A DNA stretch of 64,000 nt from Rossellomorea aquimaris (GCA_020524245.1 JAIVLN010000006.1:161065-225064); one strand, 5' to 3'; numbered from the stretch's first letter, positions 7,192-15,340 are shown. A program made the numbers and translations. Notes: generated by a model from the sequence alone, not told the origin.

Positions 7192-8627
7192 GTTTACTAG
7201 AGAAGGTCCAGGCGAAGAGCCAGGAGAAGAAGGAGAATCCCGATTTTCAGACTCGCGTAGAAGAAGAGAAACCTATTCAGAAGCCAGACTTGATCTCAAG
7301 CTTTCGTCCAAAAAAGAAAGTGGTCGAAACAGAGTCGGATCGTGATAAGAAGCAGGATCAGAAATTCAATAAACATTTGGAATTGAAAAATCGTCTACAT
7401 AAAAAGATTTTAGAAGAAATGAACGAGAACGATGACGTTGAACAAATCATTCCAAATCTTGATACAATGGCGATTGAAATTATAAAAAATGATGAAATGT
7501 TCCGGGGCGCGATTGATCGAAAAAAAGTGGTGGAAGAGCTTGTTCATGATTTGACGGGGTTTGGTCCGATCAACCCTCTGTTAATGGACCCTGAAGTGAC
7601 AGAGGTAATGGTGAATGGTCCTGATATGGTGTATATCGAACGTAAGGGGAAATTGATGTTGACTGGGGTACGCTTCCGGGATAATGATCACATCATGAAT
7701 GTCATTGAAAAAATCGTGGCACCGATCGGTAGACGAGTAGATGAAAGCTCTCCAATGGTTGATGCCCGTTTACCAGATGGTTCCCGTGTCAACGCAATCA
7801 TCCCACCACTCGCTTTAAATGGACCTACCATCACAATTCGTAAATTCTCAAAAGACCCTTTTACAATTGATAATCTTGTTAGTTTTGGTACGCTAACTCA
7901 AGAAATGGCAACATTCATAGAAGCTTGTGTAAAGGCTCGATTGAACATCTTTGTCTCAGGTGGGACCGGATCCGGAAAGACGACGACGTTGAATGTTCTC
8001 TCTTCTTTTATCTTTAATGATGAACGTATTGTCACTATCGAGGATGCGGCAGAATTACAATTGGGACAGCCGCATGTCATATCACTCGAATCGAGACCTC
8101 CGAACATAGAAGGAAAAGGTGCTATTACAATCCGAGATTTAGTTCGAAACTCTCTTCGTATGAGACCGGATCGAATCGTCATTGGTGAGGTTCGTGGAGC
8201 AGAAGCGTTGGATATGCTTCAAGCTATGAATACAGGACATGATGGTTCACTTGCAACAGGTCACTCAAACAGTCCAAGGGATATGATTTCAAGACTTGAA
8301 ACGATGGTTCTGCTTGCGGGTGTTGAGTTGCCTGTAAAAGCGATTCGTGAACAGATTGCAGGTGCGATAGATTTGATCATCCAGCAATCACGATTAAAGG
8401 ATGGTACGAGGAAAATAACGAAGATAACTGAAGTTCAAGGTCTTGAAGGTGATGTCATCGTACTTCAAGATATTTTCGAGTATCAGCAAGAGGGTGTAGA
8501 TGCAGAAGGTAAAATCATGGGACGACTTGTTCCGACAGGTGTTCGTCCGAAATTTTATGAACGATTAGAGCAATCAGGATTGGATATTCCTCCGAGTGTA
8601 TTTCTCCCCAAGGAGGAATGGGTTTAA
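7188..8627 (+). CDS. cpaF: Tad pilus secretion ATPase CpaF/TadA
   Basis: 479 residues, TTG start with AAGGAGG seven bases upstream. A charged N-terminal extension precedes the type II/IV secretion ATPase core. Walker [10 protein letters not shown] lies near residue 262 and is followed by the Asp box ([10 protein letters not shown]), a Walker B region ([25 protein letters not shown]) and His box [24 protein letters not shown] is characteristic of CpaF. The hexamer powers Flp pilus polymerisation at the inner face of the membrane, together with TadB and TadC encoded downstream. Confidence 0.95.
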   Translation: MSLLEKVQAKSQEKKENPDFQTRVEEEKPIQKPDLISSFRPKKKVVETESDRDKKQDQKFNKHLELKNRLHKKILEEMNENDDVEQIIPNLDTMAIEIIKNDEMFRGAIDRKKVVEELVHDLTGFGPINPLLMDPEVTEVMVNGPDMVYIERKGKLMLTGVRFRDNDHIMNVIEKIVAPIGRRVDESSPMVDARLPDGSRVNAIIPPLALNGPTITIRKFSKDPFTIDNLVSFGTLTQEMATFIEACVKARLNIFVSGGTGSGKTTTLNVLSSFIFNDERIVTIEDAAELQLGQPHVISLESRPPNIEGKGAITIRDLVRNSLRMRPDRIVIGEVRGAEALDMLQAMNTGHDGSLATGHSNSPRDMISRLETMVLLAGVELPVKAIREQIAGAIDLIIQQSRLKDGTRKITKITEVQGLEGDVIVLQDIFEYQQEGVDAEGKIMGRLVPTGVRPKFYERLEQSGLDIPPSVFLPKEEWV

Positions 8628-9586
8628 TGCATACCTACTTGATTCTGATGGTGTCTTTCAGTTCATTCTTATTTTTTTATGCCATACTGCAATTGACATT
8701 ATTATCAAACAAACGTTTGAACAAACGGATGAACTATTATTTATCTGCTAAGAAGAAATCAAAACTCGATAAACGAAAATTTAATGCTGCACTCCAAATT
8801 CAATTGTATAAACAACAGATGCGCTCTAAGGTATCGAAAAAGAAAAGTAAAAAGCTCGAAAACATGCTAAGAAGAGCAGGTGTCCCCTTAAAGCCAGAGG
8901 AATTCATTTTATTTCGGTGGATATCTTCTTTGCTTATGGCAGCTTTTTTTTACTTGATTTTCGGAAAAGTACTGATGGTTTTCCTTGGAGCAATGCTGGG
9001 CTATATGCTACCAATAATTTGGATTAAGAATAAAGAAAAGAAGAGAATTCAGAAGTTCAATGATGGTTTAGCAGATATGATTTCAACTGTAGTAGGATCG
9101 TTGAGAGCGGGGTTCAGTTTCCCTCAAGCTTTGAAAACCGTTGTAGAGGAATCGGATGATCCAATCAGTAGTGAAATTGGATATGTACTGAAGGAAATGC
9201 AATATGGTAGCTCATTAGAGGATTCCTTGAGTGAATTATATGAACGCATGCCGAGTGAAGATCTCGAATTGATGATACAGGCAATTCTGATTCAAAGACA
9301 GGTTGGCGGAAATTTGGCTATAGTACTTGATAAAATTGTCCAAACGATTCGGGACCGTACGAAAATCCAGCGGCAAATTATAACCTTGACTGCTCAAGGG
9401 AAGCTTTCTGGAATTGTAATCGGACTTCTTCCAGTAATATTAGGACTCGTTCTTTTTGCCATTGAACCAGAATATATCAGTAAATTATTTACCAACATGC
9501 TCGGTATCGGGATGATGATTGCTGGAATCATCTCAGGTACAATCGGATTTATTTTAATAAGAAAAGTTACAACAATCGAGGTGTAA
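8627..9586 (+). CDS. tadB: Tad pilus inner-membrane platform protein TadB
   Basis: 319 residues from the ATG overlapping the cpaF stop (TAATG); AGGAGG lies ten bases upstream. An in-frame ATG at 8618 is only one base from the ribosome site. Type II secretion F (GspF) domain: an N-terminal membrane helix, a basic cytoplasmic stretch, two helices near residues 95-135, then the conserved LADMISTVVGSLRAGFSFPQAL and ILIQRQVGGNLAIVLDKI segments and two C-terminal helices. It forms the platform with TadC for the CpaF motor. Confidence 0.92.
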   Translation: MHTYLILMVSFSSFLFFYAILQLTLLSNKRLNKRMNYYLSAKKKSKLDKRKFNAALQIQLYKQQMRSKVSKKKSKKLENMLRRAGVPLKPEEFILFRWISSLLMAAFFYLIFGKVLMVFLGAMLGYMLPIIWIKNKEKKRIQKFNDGLADMISTVVGSLRAGFSFPQALKTVVEESDDPISSEIGYVLKEMQYGSSLEDSLSELYERMPSEDLELMIQAILIQRQVGGNLAIVLDKIVQTIRDRTKIQRQIITLTAQGKLSGIVIGLLPVILGLVLFAIEPEYISKLFTNMLGIGMMIAGIISGTIGFILIRKVTTIEV

Positions 9587-9590
9587 AGAC

Positions 9591-10502
9591 ATGTTGTACT
9601 TAAGCTTTTTTATTTCTGTGACATTGTTTCTGTATTCATTATACGTATTTCGGAGTGAACGGAAAGAGGTATTGAAAAGAAGGCTTTCCTCTTTTGTAGG
9701 TAAAAAAGAGGAAATGGAAAATCAGGATGAAACTTCAAAACCTTTAAAAAAACGTTTGCTAAGTCCACTTTGGAAGGATTTTCGAAAGGGATACAGGAAT
9801 AAAATGAGGGGAGAAAAGCAAGCGAAGCTGGAACTCAAGCTATTACAAGCAGGCAATCCCTTTGGTATGACACCTTTGGAGTACAGACTTATTCAGATCG
9901 GGTTGATCATGATTACCCCAATCCTCGTTGGCGGCTGGGGAGTTATGATGGAATTTGAAATTGGTGGAATTCTATCATCTGCTATTATTGCATTGCTTAT
10001 TGCGCTCGTTCTTCCACCCTATTATGTTTCAAGTAAAATCAAGGCTCGTTCAAAACGTGCATTACGGGAGTTACCAGATATTTTGGATTTGTTGACGGTA
10101 AGTTTAGAAGCTGGTCTAGGTTTCGATGGTGCTTTAAGTAAGGTGGTTTCCAAAAAGGAAGGTGTACTTTCCTCTGAGTTTCATCGCTGTCTAGAAGAGA
10201 TCCGCTTAGGGAAGACCCGTCGTGAAGCTCTTCGTGGAGTAAGGGATCGATTAGTTGTAGATGAAATTAATATTGTGATCAGCAGCATACTTCAGGCTGA
10301 AAAGTTAGGTATGGGTATGGTCAATGTCTTGCGTGTACAATCAGAGGAAGTACGTGATCAACGTAAGCAGCGTGCAGAACAGGAAGCGATGAAGGCACCG
10401 GTTAAGATGCTGTTCCCGCTTGTCCTATTCATATTCCCAAGCTTGTTCATCGTTCTTTTAGGACCCGTTGTTATCGAATTTATTGCAAGTTTCAACAAAT
10501 AA
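9591..10502 (+). CDS. tadC: Tad pilus inner-membrane platform protein TadC
   Basis: 303 residues, ATG four bases after the tadB stop. GspF-like domain with LPDILDLLTVSLEAGLGFDGAL near residue 165 and a C-terminal RKQRAEQEAMKAPVKMLFPL segment followed by a hydrophobic helix, as in TadC. Membrane helices lie at the N-terminus, at about residues 95-145, and at the C-terminus. It is the last gene of the Tad operon; an independent promoter starts three bases after its stop. Confidence 0.92.
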   Translation: MLYLSFFISVTLFLYSLYVFRSERKEVLKRRLSSFVGKKEEMENQDETSKPLKKRLLSPLWKDFRKGYRNKMRGEKQAKLELKLLQAGNPFGMTPLEYRLIQIGLIMITPILVGGWGVMMEFEIGGILSSAIIALLIALVLPPYYVSSKIKARSKRALRELPDILDLLTVSLEAGLGFDGALSKVVSKKEGVLSSEFHRCLEEIRLGKTRREALRGVRDRLVVDEINIVISSILQAEKLGMGMVNVLRVQSEEVRDQRKQRAEQEAMKAPVKMLFPLVLFIFPSLFIVLLGPVVIEFIASFNK

Positions 10503-10504
10503 CA

Positions 10505-10533
10505 TTTACATTACATTTGTCTTAGCATATAAT
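10505..10533 (+). promoter_or_regulatory. near-consensus sigma-A promoter
   Basis: TTTACA, exactly 17 nt, TATAAT. It immediately follows the tadC stop and precedes a small ORF and two hairpins ahead of rsgA. Confidence 0.8.
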
Positions 10534-10571
10534 GGTAACAAATCGAAAGCACTTTAAGGAGGTTATGTTTT

Positions 10572-10646
10572 ATGTACAAATTCAATCGCACACTTCATTC
10601 ATTAATTGTATATAAAGCACAGCCCCTTAAGGTGAACGTGAAATAG
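10572..10646 (+). CDS. 24-residue small ORF (small protein or leader peptide)
   Basis: ATG at 10572 with AAGGAGG nine bases upstream, reading MYKFNRTLHSLIVYKAQPLK plus four more residues to a TAG. A near-consensus promoter lies 40 bp upstream and a hairpin with T6 lies 29 bp downstream, so it forms a compact transcription unit. Composition is basic and amphipathic. It may be a genuine small protein, or a leader whose translation affects the two downstream hairpins before rsgA. No family recognised. Confidence 0.5.
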   Translation: MYKFNRTLHSLIVYKAQPLKVNVK

Positions 10647-10674
10647 TTCTCTGATTTTTGATGTAGATTATTCG

Positions 10675-10706
10675 CCATGGGCTGTGCGACTAGCCTATGG
10701 TTTTTT
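10675..10706 (+). terminator. intrinsic terminator after small ORF
   Basis: CCATGGGCT pairs with AGCCTATGG (one G-T pair), followed by T6. Confidence 0.75.
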
Positions 10707-10729
10707 ATTTTCGTAAAAAAAACTACACG

Positions 10730-10770
10730 AGAGACCATCGGTTTATTTTCCGGTGGTCTCTTTATTTTTA
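10730..10770 (+). terminator. second hairpin in rsgA leader
   Basis: 12-bp stem AGAGACCATCGG/CCGGTGGTCTCT with one wobble, followed by TTATTTTTA. With the preceding terminator it makes a tandem arrangement upstream of rsgA. Confidence 0.65.
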
Positions 10771-10793
10771 CTCAAAAATTGGAGGAAACAAAT

Positions 10794-11843
10794 TTGAATT
10801 TACAACAACTTGGTTTTAATGAAGAAAGAAATGAACAAGCGAAACAATGGATTGAAAAAGGATATGAACCGGCCCGTGTCTCACAAGAGCATAAAGGGAT
10901 GTATACCTTATTGGCAGAACAAGGTGAAGTAAAAGGAACCATTTCAGGGAAAATGAACTATGAAGCGTTTGACCGTGAACATTATCCAGCTGTCGGCGAT
11001 TGGGTCATGTGTCAGGTACACAGTTCTGAAGAACGCGCCACCATTCATGCGCTCCTGCCCCGAACGAGCAAATTTTCTCGTAAAATAGCGGGCACGACAA
11101 CTGAAGAGCAGATCATTGCGACTAATATTGATACGGTCTTTCTCGTCAATGCGATGAATAAGGATTTGAATGCGAGAAGGATTGAACGGTATCTTCTGAT
11201 GGCTTGGGAAAGCGGTGCAAATCCTGTTATCGTACTCAGTAAAAGTGACCTGTGTGAAAATGTAGCTGAGCGGGTAAATGAAGTAGAAACAGTTGCTTTA
11301 GGTGTCCCGATTCTCGTCATCAGCTCTCAAACCGGTGAGGGAATTGAAGCATTAACACCATACCTTGTGGAAGGAAAAACCGTGGCTTTACTTGGATCCT
11401 CTGGAGCAGGAAAATCAACTCTTGTGAATTGCCTTTATGGTGAAGAAATTCAGAAGGTGAAGGAAATCCGTGAAGGGGATGACAAAGGGAAGCACACGAC
11501 CACTCATCGAGAAATGTTCTTGCTGCCACAAGGTGGATTATTGATTGATACACCGGGTATGAGAGAGCTCCAATTGTGGAATACGAATGATGGACTGTCT
11601 GAAAGCTTTCAGGATATCGAAGCGCTTGCGGATGTATGTAAATTCCGAGACTGTCAGCATGATGATGAACCGGGTTGTGCCGTGAATGGTGCAATTGAAG
11701 CCGGGGACCTGACAGAGGAACGGTTCGCATCATACAAGAAACTGCAAAAAGAGCTTGCCTATCTTGAGCGTAAAAATGACCAAAAAGCACAGTTACAGGA
11801 AAAGAAAAAGTGGAAGAAGATTTCGAAAAGTATGAGGAGGTAG
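10794..11843 (+). CDS. rsgA: ribosome small subunit-dependent GTPase A (RsgA/YjeQ type)
   Basis: 349 residues from TTG 10794 with GGAGG seven bases upstream; an in-frame extension to 10677 runs through terminator hairpins and is rejected. Circularly permuted GTPase: an OB-fold N-terminus, then G4 (VLSKSDL), G1 ([11 protein letters not shown]) and G3 (IDTPGMREL). The C-terminal zinc module is [15 protein letters not shown]. RsgA acts late in 30S maturation. Bacilli usually carry a shorter homologue (CpgA, about 298 residues) near prkC, so this may be a second copy of the longer YjeQ type. yjbQ starts three bases downstream. Confidence 0.9.
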   Translation: MNLQQLGFNEERNEQAKQWIEKGYEPARVSQEHKGMYTLLAEQGEVKGTISGKMNYEAFDREHYPAVGDWVMCQVHSSEERATIHALLPRTSKFSRKIAGTTTEEQIIATNIDTVFLVNAMNKDLNARRIERYLLMAWESGANPVIVLSKSDLCENVAERVNEVETVALGVPILVISSQTGEGIEALTPYLVEGKTVALLGSSGAGKSTLVNCLYGEEIQKVKEIREGDDKGKHTTTHREMFLLPQGGLLIDTPGMRELQLWNTNDGLSESFQDIEALADVCKFRDCQHDDEPGCAVNGAIEAGDLTEERFASYKKLQKELAYLERKNDQKAQLQEKKKWKKISKSMRR

Positions 11844-11845
11844 CG

Positions 11846-12247
11846 ATGCTATACAAACAATCGATCCAAACCAATGATCATGATGAAATGATTGATATTA
11901 CCTCGACTGTTAAAGAACTGATCAAGAAAAGCGGTGTGCCGAATGGGGTTGCAAATGTGTATTGTGCACACACCACGGCTGGCATTACGATCAATGAAAA
12001 TGCTGATCCTGATGTGAAGCATGATATGCTCATGCGGCTCGATGAAATCTATCCATGGAATCACGTGAAATACAAACATGCTGAGGGGAATTCAGCCTCT
12101 CACTTGAAGGCGAGTACTGTCGGCAGCTCACAAGTCGTTATCATTGAACATGGCGAGCTGATTCTAGGTACATGGCAGGGGATTTATTTCTGTGAATTCG
12201 ATGGACCACGTACAAGAAATTATTATGTAAAAGTGATGGAAGGGTAA
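11846..12247 (+). CDS. YjbQ/UPF0047 family protein
   Basis: 133 residues from ATG 11846, with GAGGAGG five bases upstream and starting directly after the rsgA stop. The family core is clear: [20 protein letters not shown] (residues about 36-55), [20 protein letters not shown] and [16 protein letters not shown]. The conserved histidines and acidic residues form a metal or substrate site. Some family members have been reported with weak thiamine-phosphate synthase activity; the true role is uncertain. Likely co-transcribed with rsgA. Confidence 0.88.
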   Translation: MLYKQSIQTNDHDEMIDITSTVKELIKKSGVPNGVANVYCAHTTAGITINENADPDVKHDMLMRLDEIYPWNHVKYKHAEGNSASHLKASTVGSSQVVIIEHGELILGTWQGIYFCEFDGPRTRNYYVKVMEG

Positions 12248-12282
12248 TCAACTTTTGAGTAACAATTGCTTTTACCCAATAA

Positions 12283-12333
12283 AAAAGGTGACCATTCAGG
12301 AAGCTCCGTGGAGCCCTGAAGGTCACCTTTTTA
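12283..12333. terminator. bidirectional terminator
   Basis: Long stem AAAAGGTGACC...TTCAGG pairing with CCTGAA...GGTCACCTTTTT after yjbQ. Confidence 0.8.
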
Positions 12334-12337
12334 CATA

Positions 12338-12454
12338 TTAAACAGATAATGAATTGTCTTTTTGTTGTTCTTGTTTCTTCGCTTCAAGGGCCGTAATGTA
12401 TGGTGGTAGTTTTTATAACCAGTTGTATTCATTTGCAGCTAAAGGAACACTCAT
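12338..12454 (-). pseudogene. small ORF broken by an in-frame stop
   Basis: On the minus strand one frame reads MSVPLAANEYNWL, a TAA, then KLPPYITALEAKKQEQQKDN and four further residues to a stop. The part after the stop looks like real protein sequence, and one inserted T at TTATAAAAA would join both halves as WLYKKLPPY. It ends next to the shared terminator. It is either a decayed small gene or a sequencing slip in an A-run. No family recognised and no good ribosome site. Confidence 0.35.
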
Positions 12455-12530
12455 AACAGGAGCTTACTAACTACTTGCTAAACACGAAACGAGATGGTAA
12501 AGTTTAGGTAAATATGAAAGTAGTGATTGC

Positions 12531-12662
12531 ATGGAACCGACAGGTGGGGTTGGAATTATCGCGATTTTAACATCAGTATTCGGTTATATCTTCATCGGTG
12601 GTGCAACTTATGCTACTTACTTAATCTTTAAGATTCTTCGGAAATACGCTAAAAGCGAGTAA
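12531..12662 (+). CDS. 43-residue hydrophobic small ORF
   Basis: ATG to TAA encodes MEPTGGVGIIAILTSVFGYI, then FIGGATYATYLIFK and a basic tail RKYAKSE. It is a single membrane-spanning, glycine-rich peptide with a basic end, like many small membrane proteins or toxin-type peptides. A perfect long-stem terminator begins 7 bp after the stop, which supports a real gene, but no clear ribosome site is visible. Confidence 0.4.
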   Translation: MEPTGGVGIIAILTSVFGYIFIGGATYATYLIFKILRKYAKSE

Positions 12663-12668
12663 ACAAAA

Positions 12669-12710
12669 ACAGGACACTTCCTTTGTTCCAGGAAGTGTCC
12701 TGTTTTATTA
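12669..12710 (+). terminator. intrinsic terminator
   Basis: AACAGGACACTTCCT/AGGAAGTGTCCTGTT stem with a 7-nt loop followed by TTATT. The uninterrupted stem suggests strong termination. Confidence 0.85.
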
Positions 12711-12868
12711 TTTTCGATTGAGTATTATGTCCCCTGCGGTTTGTAAAAACCCCTTATCACAAGGGATTGTATTTTGTTTATTTTTTAGTTTACATAACGT
12801 AATATACATGTATTTCATCATCCTTCAAGTTTTGTTCATGATAAAATGAAGCGAAAGGAGAGGTCGAG

Positions 12869-13330
12869 ATGAAAAAAGTGTTATTTGTAGGAACTGGTGG
12901 GATCTCTCGTACACCGATGGCTGCATCTCTATTCGAGAACATGCTTAAAAAGCAAGATTTAGGAGGGAGTTTTCTCGTTGAAATTGCGGCAACAGGTCAT
13001 TGGCATATTGGTGAATCACCGGATGATGAAATCATTGATTTGTTGGAGGAGAAAGGCTGTGAAGTGAAGAGTCAACCTGTTCGACAGGTTAAAGTGGAAG
13101 ATCTGCAAAACTTCGATTATCTTGTAGCGATGGATGCGGAAATATTGGGGACCTTGCACCAGATGGCGGGCCTGAAGGAAACTGGTGAAATTCTAAGGTT
13201 GTTGGACTTTGCGGAGACTATAGAAGAAGATGACATCCCTGATCTATACGAGACCGGTGAACTAGATGGTGTTTATGACCTCATCTATACTGGGTGCAAA
13301 GCGTTCCTTGAATACCTCAACAAACAATAA
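12869..13330 (+). CDS. low-molecular-weight protein tyrosine phosphatase homologue lacking the catalytic Cys (YfkJ-like)
   Basis: 153 residues, ATG with AAAGGAGAGG upstream. It aligns with remembered YfkJ throughout: GHWHIGESP, FDYLVAMDAE, a RLLDF segment, YTGCKAFLEYL. The phosphatase P-loop should read VCxGNICRSP; here it is VGTGGISRTP, so the nucleophilic Cys is Gly8, with Asn to Gly and the second Cys to Ser, while Arg14 is kept. The Asp loop DPY is DLY. The protein should therefore be catalytically dead, possibly a phosphotyrosine- or arginine-binding pseudophosphatase. It heads the yfk-type cluster with glsB, yfkI and yfkH homologues. Confidence 0.82.
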   Translation: MKKVLFVGTGGISRTPMAASLFENMLKKQDLGGSFLVEIAATGHWHIGESPDDEIIDLLEEKGCEVKSQPVRQVKVEDLQNFDYLVAMDAEILGTLHQMAGLKETGEILRLLDFAETIEEDDIPDLYETGELDGVYDLIYTGCKAFLEYLNKQ

Positions 13331-13363
13331 AACCCGATCTGCTTAAAGCGAGACCGGGTTTTT
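13329..13363. terminator. bidirectional terminator
   Basis: AAAACCCG/CGGGTTTT stem between convergent yfkJ-like and glsB genes. Confidence 0.75.
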
Positions 13364-13367
13364 GTCA

Positions 13368-13625
13368 TTAATGTCTGGTTTTGCGCATGTTTTTCATAAT
13401 AAAACTGATGATCAGTACGACTAAGATTGCTCCAATCAAGGCTGGTATTATCGCAAAGCCTCCTAATGATGGTCCCCAGGAGCCTAAGAGAGCTGTACCG
13501 AGCCATGCACCAATGATTCCTGCTATGATATTACCGATAATTCCACCTGGCACGTCTCTGCCGACAATCAGACCGGCTAACCAACCGATGATACCTCCAA
13601 TGATTAATGCCCAAATCAATCCCAT
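13368..13625 (-). CDS. GlsB/YeaQ/YmgE family stress membrane protein
   Basis: 85 residues, ATG at 13625 with AGGAGGAA six bases upstream. Glycine-rich three-helix membrane protein: WALIIGGIIGWLAGLIVG, then GGIIGNIIAGIIGAWLG, and a C-terminal helix ending KNMRKTRH. This matches the transglycosylase-associated (GlsB/YeaQ/YdaS) family. Such proteins are general-stress genes in Bacillus, and a canonical sigma-B promoter lies 55 bp upstream on the same strand. Biochemical function is unknown. Confidence 0.88.
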   Translation of the reverse strand: MGLIWALIIGGIIGWLAGLIVGRDVPGGIIGNIIAGIIGAWLGTALLGSWGPSLGGFAIIPALIGAILVVLIISFIMKNMRKTRH

Positions 13626-13679
13626 TATGAATTCCTCCTTTTATTCAAAATGTTTGTTGGAAATAATTTTAGTTTTGTG

Positions 13680-13705
13680 ATACCCGTCGGAAATGATTCA
13701 TAAAC
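13680..13705 (-). promoter_or_regulatory. sigma-B promoter for glsB
   Basis: Minus strand reads GTTTAT, 14 nt, GGGTAT, essentially the sigma-B consensus (GTTTAA-N13/14-GGGTAT). Confidence 0.8.
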
Positions 13706-13719
13706 AATTCATCGTAAAT

Positions 13720-13745
13720 GTTTGGGTTTTCGAAGAACGGGGGAA
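13720..13745 (+). promoter_or_regulatory. candidate sigma-B promoter for yfkI-like gene
   Basis: GTTTGG, 14 nt, GGGGAA. Weaker than its divergent partner but correctly spaced and 40 bp upstream of the YtxH-type gene. Confidence 0.5.
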
Positions 13746-13784
13746 ATTAAATATTATTACAAGATGAAAAAGGAGAGATCATAA

Positions 13785-14252
13785 ATGACGCAAGCTGTAC
13801 ACACACCAGAAAGACAAGCACAACGTACTCCTACACATATTGACGACCACAGACGGAAAGATGGGAATTTCCTTTGGAAAGGGATCTTGATTGGAGCTGT
13901 CGTAGGCGGTCTTGCTGCCTTGATCGACAAGAATACACGCAAAAATGTCCAAGCACGATCCGTCAAGCTGAAGGATCAGACGACTTCTCTTTACCGGACA
14001 GTGCGAGAAGAACCGGCAGTCATCATGAATACGGTCAAGCATACAATGGAAACAACGTCCAAAGCATTGAACGAATTATCACGAGAAGTGAAAGAAGTTG
14101 TAGGTAAGATTGAAGAAGTGAAAGAGAACTCCTTAGAAACGTATTCCAGTGTTCGTGAAGTAGGTGGAGAACTGAAGGATGTCTCCAGTAAGCTGAAAGA
14201 AGCGGGAAGAGAAATTACGGATGTGGACTACAAGGAAGACAATCATAAGTAA
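13785..14252 (+). CDS. YtxH-domain general stress protein (YfkI-like)
   Basis: 155 residues, ATG with AGGAGA upstream. After a polar N-terminus a single glycine-rich membrane helix, LWKGILIGAVVGGLAALID (residues about 27-45), is followed by about 100 residues of heptad-like amphipathic helix (KEVVGKIEEVKENSLETYSS and on), the YtxH architecture. Its place between yfkJ-like and yfkH-like genes is the basis for the YfkI comparison. The gene lies behind a sigma-B-like promoter, which fits a general-stress role. Confidence 0.8.
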   Translation: MTQAVHTPERQAQRTPTHIDDHRRKDGNFLWKGILIGAVVGGLAALIDKNTRKNVQARSVKLKDQTTSLYRTVREEPAVIMNTVKHTMETTSKALNELSREVKEVVGKIEEVKENSLETYSSVREVGGELKDVSSKLKEAGREITDVDYKEDNHK

Positions 14253-14290
14253 ACCATCTTTAAGGGAACTTGAGAGAGGTGAAAGTGACT

Positions 14291-15124
14291 GTGGGGAGAC
14301 TTAAACAACCTTCTAAGAAAATCTTCTGGAAGGACTTAATTGAACGAATTAAAGAAGATGAAGTGACAGACCTATCAGCCCAATTGGCTTATTATTTCCT
14401 CCTGTCACTTTTTCCATTTTTAATTGTGGCGATTACGATCGTAACGGCTATCATTGATGAAAGTCAATTGTATACAATGCTTGATCGTTATGCACCTCAG
14501 GAGATCATGAATGTCATTCAAGAAAATACAGATGTCATCGGGAGCCAGGGTGGAGCAATCCTGTCCCTGGGTATCATTGGTACTCTGTGGACAGCATCGA
14601 ATGGTATGAATGCGGTCATCCGGGCGTTGAACAAAGCTTATGATGTAGACGAAAGCCGAAATTTCATCGTTGCGAGAGCGGTCGCGATTTTACTTACATT
14701 AGGAATGCTCTTGATCATCTTTGTTGCCATGGCGTTACCTGTCTTCGGCGAGCTGATCGGAAATCTGTTCTTTTACATCGGTATTCCGAATGCAGAAGAA
14801 ACCTGGGGTATCCTGCGTTGGGTGCTCAGTACAGTCATCATCGCTACAGTTATCACCATCATCTATATGGTCGCCCCAAATAAGAAACTGATCTTGCGGA
14901 ATGTATGGGTAGGAGCTGTTGTTGCAACGATTGGTTGGCAGCTTGTTTCATTGGCCTTCTCATTTTACGTGAACAATATGAATGATTATAGTGCGACCTA
15001 CGGAAGTCTTGGTGGTGTCATCGTCCTGATGCTTTGGTTCTATGTGTCGGGTCTGATGCTGATCATTGGCGGGGAAGTGAACGCCACCTTCAAAAGCCTA
15101 GAAGAAGGTACCACTAAGACCTGA
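14291..15124 (+). CDS. YihY/BrkB family membrane protein (YfkH-like)
   Basis: About 277 residues. The GTG at 14291 has GAGAGGTG nine bases upstream; TTG 14270 and GTG 14285 are alternatives. Six membrane helices. Family motifs: DEVTDLSAQLAYYFLLSLFP near residue 20, GIIGTLWTASNGMNAVIRAL near residue 95, and YSATYGSLGGVIVLMLWFY near residue 235. Once misannotated as RNase BN, the family is now treated as inner-membrane proteins or transporters of unknown substrate. Forms an operon with the YtxH-type gene. Confidence 0.88.
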   Translation: MGRLKQPSKKIFWKDLIERIKEDEVTDLSAQLAYYFLLSLFPFLIVAITIVTAIIDESQLYTMLDRYAPQEIMNVIQENTDVIGSQGGAILSLGIIGTLWTASNGMNAVIRALNKAYDVDESRNFIVARAVAILLTLGMLLIIFVAMALPVFGELIGNLFFYIGIPNAEETWGILRWVLSTVIIATVITIIYMVAPNKKLILRNVWVGAVVATIGWQLVSLAFSFYVNNMNDYSATYGSLGGVIVLMLWFYVSGLMLIIGGEVNATFKSLEEGTTKT

Positions 15125-15195
15125 CTTTCTTTCGTATAAGTCTTCTCATGAAAGAAGAAACTAAACGTACTCTTCTGTGAAAAGGGGCTTATATA

Positions 15196-15303
15196 ATGAG
15201 TAACAATAAACAGAACCATAATGTAAAAAATCATAAAAAGCATACGAGCGACAACAAGCACAAGACGAGTAGTTCTGCCAACAAGAAAAACCAATATCAT
15301 TAA
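15196..15303 (+). CDS. 35-residue Asn/Lys/His-rich small protein
   Basis: ATG at 15196 with AAAGGGGC nine bases upstream, running MSNNKQNHNVKNHKKHTSDN then KHKTSSSANKKNQYH. It is strongly basic and hydrophilic with no aliphatic core, reminiscent of minor small acid-soluble or DNA-associated peptides of spore formers. A short hairpin (ATGCCATCC/GGGTGGCAT) follows the stop. Family not recognised; real coding is likely but not certain. Confidence 0.5.
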   Translation: MSNNKQNHNVKNHKKHTSDNKHKTSSSANKKNQYH

Positions 15304-15309
15304 TCAAAT

Positions 15310-15340
15310 ATGCCATCCGAACCGGGTGGCATTTCATTAT
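15310..15340 (+). terminator. weak intrinsic terminator
   Basis: ATGCCATCC/GGGTGGCAT stem followed by TTCATT. Confidence 0.5.

Noticed and set aside
10677..10793. N-terminal extension of RsgA
   Set aside because: The extension runs through two terminator hairpins and lacks a ribosome site, while TTG 10794 has GGAGG correctly spaced.
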